From: JAPUDQ01 sp964552765 | GTDB taxonomy: Bacteria > Patescibacteriota > Saccharimonadia > Saccharimonadales > Saccharimonadaceae | Assembly (NCBI GenBank): GCA_964552765.1 | Contig: CAZKIA010000030.1 | Coordinates: forward strand, 1 to 5,849 | Direction: 5' to 3' | DNA: 5,849 nucleotides | In this document: one piece after another, positions 1-5,794 of the stretch | How the letters are laid out: every line of letters starts with the position of its first letter | How positions within the stretch are numbered: the stretch's first letter is position 1 | Made by a program: the position numbers and the translations under genes | Notes under the pieces: model-generated | What the model was told of the DNA's origin: nothing | Seen by the model: only the letters and a program-made list of their open reading frames with translations | Database searches by the model: none

Positions 1-5
1 TACAG

Positions 6-1115
6 ATGTCAAAACGTGATTATTATGAAGTACTTGGGATACCCAAAAGCGCCTCTGCCGATGAGATCAAGAAGGCATTTCGTAAACTTGCCGTCAAGTA
101 TCACCCCGACAAAGATGGTGGCGATGAAGTGAAATTTAAAGAGGCCAATGAAGCCTACGAGGTGCTAAAGGATCAGCAGAAACGCCAGCGCTATGACCAG
201 TTTGGTCACGCCGGTGTAGGTGGTGCAAGTGGCGGCGGAGGGGGTAATCCGTTCGAAGGATTTGGCGGGTTTGGCGGCCAGTCTGGACAGCACTTTGAAT
301 TTAATTTTGGCGATGGTGGCTTGGGTGATATCTTTGGCTCGTTCTTTGGGGGAGCCAGCTCGCAGCAGCATGGCCCGCGTCGCGGGCGTGATGTCGAGAC
401 CAATATTGACCTGTCGTTTGAAGATGCAATATTTGGTACTGAAAAGAAGATTTCGGTTAATCTCGATGACGAATGTAGCCACTGCAAAGGCTTAACCGTA
501 GAGCCAGGCTATGAGCTAAAGACATGTGATGATTGTAAGGGCGCTGGGCAGCAAACACGCGTCATGAACACGATATTTGGGGCGATTCAGCAGGCAGTGC
601 CATGTGAAAAGTGTGACGGCAAAGGCAAAATACCCGAAAAAGTCTGTAGCGTCTGTCGTGGCAAAGGCACCGAACGACAAAAGCAAGATATTACCATTAA
701 AGTACCCGCTGGCGTGGATGACGGTGCAACCATACGACTTCGTGAACGCGGTGAAGCCGTGGCGCGCGGCGCCAAGGGTGACCTCTATGTCCACTTGCGG
801 GTCCGACCGCACAAGAAGTTCACTCGTGAGGGCGATCTGATACTTAGCGAAGAGCATATATCGATGGTTGATGCCGCACTCGGCACAGAGATTGATGTCG
901 ATACGGTGGACGGTGAAGTGCGCATGAAGATCCCCGCCGGTACCCAGAGTGGCACCGACTTCAAATTAAGCAACCACGGCGTACCACATCTACGCGGTAG
1001 TTCACGCGGTGCACATATCGTGAGTGTGATCGTTGATACTCCTACGAAACTGAGTAAAAAACAGCGAGAGCTGCTACAATCATTCAAGGACATGAAGTCA
1101 GGAATATTTAAATAA
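6..1115 (+). CDS. dnaJ: Chaperone protein DnaJ (Hsp40, type I)
   Basis: A 369-residue type I J-protein, the cytosolic co-chaperone that delivers unfolded clients to DnaK and stimulates its ATPase. The J domain spans about residues 4-68 with the catalytic HPD at 33-35. A glycine/phenylalanine-rich linker follows (about 68-120). The zinc-binding region has four CxxC pairs at C157/C160, C174/C177, C200/C203 and C214/C217, so all eight ligands are present. The first repeat reads CSHCKGLT and lacks the last glycine of CxxCxGxG, a mild departure. The C-terminal beta domains (about 225-345) include the usual VPAG and IPAGTQSG turns. Length is normal for the family. The ATG at 6 directly precedes the J domain, so the start is secure, although only five bases upstream are visible and its promoter, RBS and any grpE/dnaK neighbours lie outside. 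The stop is followed within five bases by the next gene's -35 box, with no terminator between. Confidence 0.98.
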   Translation: MSKRDYYEVLGIPKSASADEIKKAFRKLAVKYHPDKDGGDEVKFKEANEAYEVLKDQQKRQRYDQFGHAGVGGASGGGGGNPFEGFGGFGGQSGQHFEFNFGDGGLGDIFGSFFGGASSQQHGPRRGRDVETNIDLSFEDAIFGTEKKISVNLDDECSHCKGLTVEPGYELKTCDDCKGAGQQTRVMNTIFGAIQQAVPCEKCDGKGKIPEKVCSVCRGKGTERQKQDITIKVPAGVDDGATIRLRERGEAVARGAKGDLYVHLRVRPHKKFTREGDLILSEEHISMVDAALGTEIDVDTVDGEVRMKIPAGTQSGTDFKLSNHGVPHLRGSSRGAHIVSVIVDTPTKLSKKQRELLQSFKDMKSGIFK

Positions 1116-1119
1116 AATA

Positions 1120-1149
1120 TTGACAGATAGATACAAAAAGTTATATAAT
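1120..1149 (+). promoter_or_regulatory. Strong sigma70-type promoter of the ligase/peptidase operon
   Basis: TTGACA at 1120-1125 and TATAAT at 1144-1149 are both perfect consensus hexamers separated by 18 bp. Transcription should start near 1156-1157, only two or three bases before the ATG at 1159, so the message is expected to be leaderless or nearly so. The spacer contains AGATACAAA (1129-1137), also present in the spacer of the promoter at 5583-5612. The -35 box contains a TTG in frame with the downstream gene; it belongs to the promoter and is not a credible start codon. Confidence 0.85.
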
Positions 1150-1158
1150 ACATCATCT

Positions 1159-2658
1159 ATGAGTGAAATACATTCAGTTCCTGAACAGGAAAGAATTAAA
1201 AGTACTAGTGAAATTGCCGAGCGATACGCACGGCATCCATTAGCTACCCTCGAGACATATAAATTTTTTAATCAAAATTCAGAATCGGCACAACAGTCAA
1301 AACAAGAATTTATAGAAGATGTGATTGCAGGGGGTAATATGGTTGCTCCTCAATTTAACTACCCGGATATCAATGTTGATACATTGTTGCAGAATCGTGA
1401 TACATTGACCGAACTACTCAGTGGATTTCCTATTCACCGAGAGCTTACCGCCCTTGAGCGGATTACTCGCGAAAATATTGTTAATCGTCTCGATGAGATA
1501 TCGATTATGATCTTGACGAAAATACAGAGCGAGTTATCACCGAACGATCCAGACTATGAACGCGTATCTAGTCAGCTAGGGATTAATATGCGAGAGGTAT
1601 ATGGCGAGCCAGATAAAGAGCATTTTAGAGGAATACTTGGGTATCGTATGCAAAAAATGGCAGACGGAATGGCTGTTAGGGATACTATACCGGAAGAGGT
1701 AGCAAAGGCGTGGCAATTTTTGCAAGTCCGGTTGCCGCACGACTTGCCTGTGGAGCGACCATATCAAATGCGACCTGAGACACATGAATGGTATAAAGCA
1801 CAGCTCGATCAACGTATGAAGCCTGCAAGGGAGGCGGTAGCCACTGCAATCGAATCTGGCGAGGTAGTACTCAATAACGAAGGCCTATTGGATGCTGACA
1901 ACTTAGTAAAAGCGACGAATAGTGCACTGCGAGCACGAGGTTTTAGTGACTGGAGCGCTGAACTGAGCGATCAAGCAAATGTCGATACGACTCAAGCAGA
2001 AAAGAAGATATTTATCCCGCGCGGTTATAGTAAGAACCTAGATTATCTTGACCAAGTACTTTTAGGCCATGAGATCGATCAGCATGTTGCGCGTCGAGAA
2101 AATGGAGATGAAAGCGGGATTATTGAGCTAAGCGGTACGGGTGCGCATGGGTATCTTGCTCCTGAAGAGGGCACGGGCAAAGTCAATGAAGGGCTGATCA
2201 AGGGCAAGATTTCAAATGAAGCTAGTGCTTTTGGCTTCTTTATCTCGGGAGGTTTAGCTCTCGGGTTTGATAATGGCTCACAAGGGCGAAATATGCGCGA
2301 GACGTGCGAGTTGGTGTGGCGCATCAATTTTGTTGCTGATTATCTCGCGGGAAAATCCGCAGGACTTAAGGAAGACATACGACGTAGTGTGACAAATACG
2401 ACAACACATTTGTTACGAATTTATCGAGGTACTGATGGACGATATCCGGGAGTTATTTTTCCAAAAGATTCTACCACCTACTATCAAGGAGGGGTTGATG
2501 TTATGAAAGAATGGGATCACGATATGGCAACTATGACTGATGAAGAACGTCTGTTTAAGCATTCAGTCGAGAGGAGCGCAAAGATTAACCCGCATAGAGG
2601 TGATCACTATGCAATCGCTGCCAATAACCTTAAGAGAAATCCTTACCTGGTGAGGTAA
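1159..2658 (+). CDS. DUF1704/MATCAP-family HExxxH metallopeptidase (QEGLA-motif type)
   Basis: A 499-residue protein that I assign to the DUF1704 family (QEGLA-motif or flavohemoglobin expression-modulating proteins). The zinc-site motif is HEIDQH at residues 304-309 followed by ARRENG, the family's HExxxH..R..NG pattern. A second acidic motif, PEEG (E336/E337), stands where the family has its EEGLA motif and should supply the third zinc ligand. A C-terminal block, RIYRG (420-424) then FPKD (434-437) and YYQGG, matches the conserved RG...TKD..Y..G region. The 300 residues before the active site are mostly helical-looking and less recognisable. No signal peptide or membrane helix is visible, so it is probably cytoplasmic. 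Eukaryotic members (MATCAP) remove the C-terminal tyrosine from tubulin; for this protein, removal of a C-terminal residue added by a neighbouring ligase is inference. I chose the ATG at 1159 because an earlier in-frame TTG (1120) lies inside the -35 box. It is first in a four-gene operon, 2 bp from the next gene. Confidence 0.85.
   Translation: MSEIHSVPEQERIKSTSEIAERYARHPLATLETYKFFNQNSESAQQSKQEFIEDVIAGGNMVAPQFNYPDINVDTLLQNRDTLTELLSGFPIHRELTALERITRENIVNRLDEISIMILTKIQSELSPNDPDYERVSSQLGINMREVYGEPDKEHFRGILGYRMQKMADGMAVRDTIPEEVAKAWQFLQVRLPHDLPVERPYQMRPETHEWYKAQLDQRMKPAREAVATAIESGEVVLNNEGLLDADNLVKATNSALRARGFSDWSAELSDQANVDTTQAEKKIFIPRGYSKNLDYLDQVLLGHEIDQHVARRENGDESGIIELSGTGAHGYLAPEEGTGKVNEGLIKGKISNEASAFGFFISGGLALGFDNGSQGRNMRETCELVWRINFVADYLAGKSAGLKEDIRRSVTNTTTHLLRIYRGTDGRYPGVIFPKDSTTYYQGGVDVMKEWDHDMATMTDEERLFKHSVERSAKINPHRGDHYAIAANNLKRNPYLVR
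2652..2655 (+). promoter_or_regulatory. Shine-Dalgarno of the first ATP-grasp gene
   Basis: GAGG lies five bases before the ATG at 2661, inside the last codons of the upstream gene. It supports that start and shows that this internal gene uses ordinary ribosome recruitment, unlike the apparently leaderless first gene. Confidence 0.6.
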
Positions 2659-2660
2659 TA

Positions 2661-3629
2661 ATGAACCTGAAGATTACAGCACAATCAATTTATAACGAAC
2701 TATCTGCACGTGGTATTGATATTCAGATTATGAGGCTCGCGCGAACGCAGGCGTTGGTGTTTGACTATGCAGGAAAGCCGCGAGTTATTATTGGTGCGAA
2801 TCCTGACGCATCATCCGCATCTGCTAGTGTAATTGCTCAGGCTAAGCATTTGACGTATGAAATGGTGAAACGATATAACACGGCAAAAATGCCTGCAACG
2901 GAGTTATATATCGATGATACGCAGGCAAAGAAATTCTTACAGCAATACAAACAAGTTGTCATCAAACCAGTTGATGGAGCGCATGGTGATGGCGTAACAA
3001 CAAATATTGTTAACACTGATCAATTAGGTGAAGCGGTTGTCACAGCCAGAAAATGTAGCGGGTCGGGTACGGTCATGATACAGCAGCAAGTTAGTGGTGT
3101 TGACCTACGGGTGCTTGTCATTGATGGAGAATGTATAAGCGTGGTCAAGCGTGAACCAGCGCGGGTAATTGGCGATGGAGTGCATACAATCGCGGAGCTT
3201 GTGGTTATAGAAAATATGCATAATGAAGATAGAGGCGATCTACCATATACAAAAAAACTTAATAAAATTGATGAGAATGCAGTAAAACGGTATCTTTCGC
3301 ATCAAGACATAAAACGTATTCCTGAAAAAGATGAAGTTTGTTTTGTTGTCGGCACTGCCAATATTGGTACGGGTGGACGATCAATTGAATGTCATAATGC
3401 TATCCCGCAAGAGATTATCAATGAAGCTATTGCGGTGACAGATCTTGCTGGAGCATTTATCTGCGGCGTTGATTTTCTTTACGATGAGACACAATGCTCG
3501 TGGTATTTAATAGAAATAAATGCTTCGCCGAGTTTTGGTCTCCATTTGATGCCCTCCGAAGGACGCGCCATTACGGATTTACCAAAAATATATGCTGATA
3601 AACTTTTAGATAGGTATAATCAAGGATAG
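2661..3629 (+). CDS. ATP-grasp amide ligase, cyanophycin-synthetase/glutathione-synthetase-like, stand-alone
   Basis: A 322-residue ATP-grasp enzyme predicted to activate a carboxylate as acyl-phosphate and join it to an amine. Residues 1-75 form the pre-ATP-grasp part. VVIKPVDGAHGDGV (99-112) is the ATP-binding lysine (K102) plus glycine-rich loop, DLR (148-150) is conserved, RVIGDGVHTIAEL (168-180) is the signature shared by cyanophycin synthetase and the ATP-grasp half of GshAB, and D271 and EIN (E285, N287) are the metal ligands, followed by the usual ASPS turn. The domain is complete, but the N-terminal extension and Mur-ligase half of cyanophycin synthetase are absent, so it is not a cyanophycin synthetase. 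The substrate is unknown. Position between a DUF1704 peptidase and a RimB-like peptidase suggests peptide or protein-end modification (inference). A small-metabolite ligase is the main alternative. It starts 2 bp after the upstream stop and ends 3 bp before the next gene. Confidence 0.88.
   Translation: MNLKITAQSIYNELSARGIDIQIMRLARTQALVFDYAGKPRVIIGANPDASSASASVIAQAKHLTYEMVKRYNTAKMPATELYIDDTQAKKFLQQYKQVVIKPVDGAHGDGVTTNIVNTDQLGEAVVTARKCSGSGTVMIQQQVSGVDLRVLVIDGECISVVKREPARVIGDGVHTIAELVVIENMHNEDRGDLPYTKKLNKIDENAVKRYLSHQDIKRIPEKDEVCFVVGTANIGTGGRSIECHNAIPQEIINEAIAVTDLAGAFICGVDFLYDETQCSWYLIEINASPSFGLHLMPSEGRAITDLPKIYADKLLDRYNQG
3622..3626 (+). promoter_or_regulatory. Shine-Dalgarno of the RimB-like gene
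   Basis: AAGGA directly abuts the TAG stop of the upstream ligase and lies six bases before the ATG at 3633. The arrangement favours coupled translation of the two genes. Confidence 0.65.
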
Positions 3630-3632
3630 ATC

Positions 3633-4154
3633 ATGAAATCTCGATCAGAATTAACAGTCATAGGACGAACGGCAAAAGCAGTCTTTCCCTATAATGGTGA
3701 CGCAAAGGTACCAGTAAAAATTGATACGGGAGCAGATACATCTTCTATTTGGGCAAGTGAGTTGTCAATCGATCAAGACCACACCTTGTCTTTTGTGCTT
3801 TTTGCTGAAGGGTCATCATATTATACAGGGGTTAGGCATCGTACAAAGAATTTTAAGGTGAACCTAATACGTAGTTCAAGTGGGCATCGTCAGGTTCGCT
3901 ACCGTGTTCAATTATCGGTCATTTTAGAGGGTAGGCGTGTGCTAGGGTCGTTTACACTAGCCGATCGCTCGCTAAATACCTATCCTGTTCTTATCGGCTG
4001 CTCTTTGCTCAAAAATAAATTCATCGTCAATGTAGCGCTCGGAGGTATAAAACGAGAGAAACCGAGTACGCTTAACGAAGAGTTAGCCAGAGACCCCAAC
4101 GAATTTTTTGCTAAATACCATGCCACTAACCAACGAGGAGATATCGAGCTATGA
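3633..4154 (+). CDS. RimB-like retropepsin-type aspartic peptidase (Zn_protease/RimK-associated family)
   Basis: A 173-residue protein of the family once called putative ATP-dependent zinc proteases, now seen as retropepsin-like aspartic peptidases often encoded beside rimK. The active-site motif KIDTGADTSS places the catalytic aspartate at D31 (DTGA, 31-34; family form VDTGARTS). The C-terminal half has the second family signature, ADRSLNTYPVLIGCSLLKNKFIVNV, at about residues 110-134, matching the usual NR...YPVLLGR..L...F.VD. After it comes a hydrophilic tail of about 35 residues beyond the recognisable domain. With one DTG motif it would act as a homodimer. In Pseudomonas, RimB belongs to the RimABK system that controls glutamylation of ribosomal protein S6; an equivalent trimming role here is inferred from adjacency to rimK, whose ATG overlaps this stop by 4 bp. 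No signal peptide, so cytoplasmic. The stop is TGA, confirming TGA as a terminator. Confidence 0.85.
   Translation: MKSRSELTVIGRTAKAVFPYNGDAKVPVKIDTGADTSSIWASELSIDQDHTLSFVLFAEGSSYYTGVRHRTKNFKVNLIRSSSGHRQVRYRVQLSVILEGRRVLGSFTLADRSLNTYPVLIGCSLLKNKFIVNVALGGIKREKPSTLNEELARDPNEFFAKYHATNQRGDIEL
4135..4140 (+). promoter_or_regulatory. Shine-Dalgarno of rimK
   Basis: GAGGAG lies ten bases before the ATG at 4151, inside the end of the RimB-like gene. The spacing is slightly long, but together with the ATGA overlap of stop and start it points to translational coupling. Confidence 0.55.
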
Positions 4155-5062
4155 AAATCGCAATATTATCAAACGGACCAGGAAATTATTCTACAAAAAG
4201 GCTCAAGGAAGTGGCAAAAGCACGCGGGCATGAAGTCGATGTGATTAAATATCGTGATTGTTATGCCAGTATAGAAAAATCACAGCCAACCGTTTGGTAT
4301 AAAGGTGAACCATTGGTTGGGTACGATGCAATTATTCCACGTATTGCTACTAGCATGACACGTTACGGATCGATGATCGTTCGCCAATTTGAGATGCAGG
4401 GTATTTATACGATTACAAGCTCCATCTCGATTGTGCGCTCACGTGACAAACTGCGAAGCATGCAGTTGCTAGCCCGGGCAGGTGTCGGTATACCGAAGAC
4501 GGTGGTCTCGCGTGGAAGCGCTGATGCCGAGGCATTGATTGAACACCTAGGCGGCGCACCCGTTATCATCAAGCTAGCGCGTGGTACGCATGGTAATGGT
4601 GTGGTACTCGCTGAGACAAAAAAGGCTGCCAAGTCGGTACTACAGGCGTTTTATGTTATGGATCAAGACGGCACAAATATATTACTGCAAGAATTCGTCA
4701 AAGAATCCGCCGGTATGGATATCCGTGTTTTTGTAGTGGGCGGAAAAGTTGTGGCGAGCATGAAGCGTCAAAGTCTTGATGATGATTTTCGTTCGAATTT
4801 ACACCAGGGTGGCGAGGGTGAAAAGATCAAACTAACAGACGAAGAGCGCAAAACTGCAATCAAAGCCGCCAAGTCCATGGGGCTTAATCTGTGCGGGGTT
4901 GATCTGATGCGTTCAAACCATGGACCGCTTGTGCTTGAGGTTAACTCGAGTCCAGGCTTTGGCATTGAGAAGGTGACGGGCCGTGATGTTGCTACACCGA
5001 TTATTGAATATATTGAGATGAATGCCGGTCGGAGTCACAGAAAAGACAAGGTTGGCGCCTAA
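4151..5062 (+). CDS. rimK: RimK, ATP-grasp alpha-L-glutamate ligase
   Basis: A 303-residue protein matching E. coli RimK (about 300 residues) over nearly its whole length, the ligase that adds glutamate residues to the C-terminus of ribosomal protein S6 and can make poly-glutamate in vitro. Recognisable blocks in order: N-terminal MKIAILS with KRL..A...RGH, the YDAIIPRI strand with RYG...RQFE (58-81), SRDKLRSMQLLAR (97-109, K100), VIIKL (K141) with glycine-rich HGNGVVLAET (147-156), DIRVFVVG, DFRSNLHQGG (212-221), GVDLMRS (D251) and the metal-binding EVNSSPG (E263, N265). All ATP and metal residues appear intact. The C-terminus differs from the family by a short basic tail, AGRSHRKDK (292-300), nearly repeated at the end of the next gene's protein. 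Last gene of the operon, overlapping the RimB-like gene by ATGA. The acceptor protein is not in the window; S6 is the obvious candidate but unproven here. Confidence 0.95.
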   Translation: MKIAILSNGPGNYSTKRLKEVAKARGHEVDVIKYRDCYASIEKSQPTVWYKGEPLVGYDAIIPRIATSMTRYGSMIVRQFEMQGIYTITSSISIVRSRDKLRSMQLLARAGVGIPKTVVSRGSADAEALIEHLGGAPVIIKLARGTHGNGVVLAETKKAAKSVLQAFYVMDQDGTNILLQEFVKESAGMDIRVFVVGGKVVASMKRQSLDDDFRSNLHQGGEGEKIKLTDEERKTAIKAAKSMGLNLCGVDLMRSNHGPLVLEVNSSPGFGIEKVTGRDVATPIIEYIEMNAGRSHRKDKVGA

Positions 5063-5079
5063 TCTCACTGTCTTGATCG

Positions 5080-5088
5080 TGCTATCAT
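5080..5088 (+). promoter_or_regulatory. Extended -10 promoter of the membrane protein gene
   Basis: TGC followed by TATCAT (5083-5088) is an extended -10 element. No good -35 box sits at the right distance. The start site would fall about seven bases later, at the ATG at 5095, so the transcript is predicted to be leaderless; no Shine-Dalgarno precedes that ATG. A perfect inverted repeat, TATCA-TAG-TGATA (5083-5095), overlaps the -10 and the start. Confidence 0.6.
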
Positions 5089-5094
5089 AGTGAT

Positions 5095-5586
5095 ATGACG
5101 CTTGCGGTTATTATCGGTATACTTGTGATCTTATTTGCGCTGGCTTTTTTCACTCGTCGTCGATTTGGGGTGCTTGGGCTGGCGCTTGCAGCGGGCACGG
5201 TGCTGTCACAGTATGCGACAAATGACCTTGCGAATGTGTTTCACCACTACAATTTATCGGTTGGTCAGATCGATCATAAAATAATTGCGAGCATATTTTT
5301 GATTGTGAGTCCTGCGCTGCTGTTGCTCGCGGGTGGACCGACATATCATGATAAGAAATCTGCGATTATCGGTGCGACAGCGTTTTCGCTACTAGGGATG
5401 TTTTTTGTATTAGGGCCATTGTCATCGATCTTGCCTACAGACAATGCAGCGATGCGAGATGTGCTAGTGACAATGTCTAATGTGCAAAATTATGTCATCA
5501 TTGGGGCGCTCGTCTTTGCGCTAATCGATACGTTTATGATCCATGGCGCAGCTGGTCGACGCCACCGCAAAGACAAGAAGCATTGA
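5095..5586 (+). CDS. Five-helix integral membrane protein of unknown function
   Basis: A 163-residue hydrophobic protein I do not recognise. Predicted membrane helices lie at about residues 3-20, 23-40, 63-80, 89-109 and 132-150. Basic loops (RRR at 21-23, DKK at 86-88, and the tail GRRHRKDKKH at the C-terminus) all fall on one side, giving an outside N-terminus and cytoplasmic C-terminus by the positive-inside rule. No catalytic motif is visible. The first hairpin, a helix, a basic turn and a second helix, loosely recalls CvpA-like proteins, but that is too weak to name it. It has its own extended -10 promoter, so it need not be part of the rimK operon, although it is only 32 bases away. Its tail shares AGR-x-HRKDK with the end of RimK. 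The ATG at 5095 sits at the predicted transcription start, with no RBS. The TGA stop lies inside the next promoter's -35 box. Confidence 0.85.
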   Translation: MTLAVIIGILVILFALAFFTRRRFGVLGLALAAGTVLSQYATNDLANVFHHYNLSVGQIDHKIIASIFLIVSPALLLLAGGPTYHDKKSAIIGATAFSLLGMFFVLGPLSSILPTDNAAMRDVLVTMSNVQNYVIIGALVFALIDTFMIHGAAGRRHRKDKKH

Positions 5587-5612
5587 CAATAACAGATACA
5601 AAGTGCTATATT
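5583..5612 (+). promoter_or_regulatory. Strong promoter upstream of the tRNA region
   Basis: TTGACA (5583-5588) and TATATT (5607-5612) are 18 bp apart, with TGC just before the -10 making it an extended -10 as well. Transcription should start near 5619. The -35 box overlaps the stop codon of the membrane protein gene. AGATACAAA (5594-5602) in the spacer is shared with the promoter at 1120-1149. It faces the tRNA-Lys and is the best candidate for its promoter, but would give a leader of about 175 bases. Confidence 0.75.
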
Positions 5613-5661
5613 ATTGCGGTGATTCGTCGATGTTTCTGCGATTCATACAATTCAAAATTAG

Positions 5662-5679
5662 CGGGTCCGTAGCTCAGCC
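5662..5679 (+). repeat. 18-bp direct repeat, copy 1: partial tRNA 5' end
   Basis: CGGGTCCGTAGCTCAGCC is identical to 5795-5812, which is the base before the tRNA-Lys plus its acceptor strand, bases 8-9, 5' D-stem and the start of the D-loop. The match stops at 5680 (C here, G in the tRNA). This copy lies nearer the strong promoter and is not continued by a functional tRNA body. Confidence 0.9.
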
Positions 5680-5725
5680 CGGACAGATGTTATCAGCATC
5701 TGGACAAAATAATTAGTCGAGCACT

Positions 5726-5746
5726 GTGCTCTAACCGCTGGGTTAT
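5726..5746 (-). repeat. Inverted copy of the tRNA D-arm
   Basis: GTGCTCTAACCG (5726-5737) is the exact reverse complement of 5812-5823 in the tRNA-Lys D-arm. The next bases, CTGGGTTAT, continue the antisense match with one skipped base and only transition differences, so in RNA they could still pair with GTAGCTCAGC through G-U wobbles, giving about 21 potential pairs with one bulge. Confidence 0.75.
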
Positions 5747-5794
5747 CGCAGTACCTTGTCTACATGAGAGCTTGTATCTTACATTTATTATTTC

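Noticed and set aside
220..840. Plus-strand open frames inside dnaJ (220-495 and 577-840)
   Set aside because: Out-of-frame readings of dnaJ with no Shine-Dalgarno or domain content.
165..1156. Minus-strand open frames of 62-123 codons opposite dnaJ (for example 165-482, 516-857, 785-1156)
   Set aside because: They lie entirely or almost entirely opposite a well-supported dnaJ, show no recognisable motif, and read as antisense shadows of its G/F-rich and conserved regions.
1120..1158. N-terminal extension of the DUF1704 protein from a TTG start at 1120
   Set aside because: The TTG is part of a perfect TTGACA -35 box and the intervening codons contain the TATAAT -10 box; the ATG at 1159 lies just after the predicted transcription start.
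2661..3629. Cyanophycin synthetase
   Set aside because: Only the ATP-grasp part is present; the N-terminal extension and Mur-ligase-like half are missing.
5041..5094. Rho-independent terminator after rimK
   Set aside because: No GC-rich stem followed by a T-run is present; the only inverted repeat (5083-5095) is AT-rich and overlaps the next promoter.
4405..5344. Minus-strand open frames opposite rimK and the membrane gene (4405-4632, 4768-4965, 5150-5344)
   Set aside because: Short, without motifs, and fully covered by strongly supported genes on the other strand.
5661..5760. A second complete tRNA gene in the leader
   Set aside because: The 5' end matches tRNA-Lys for 18 bases, but the sequence then departs: the 3' D-stem strand is wrong (GATG for GAGC), the only seven-base loop on a good stem would give an ATC anticodon not expected in bacteria, and no T-arm follows. 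The minus strand does not give a tRNA either.
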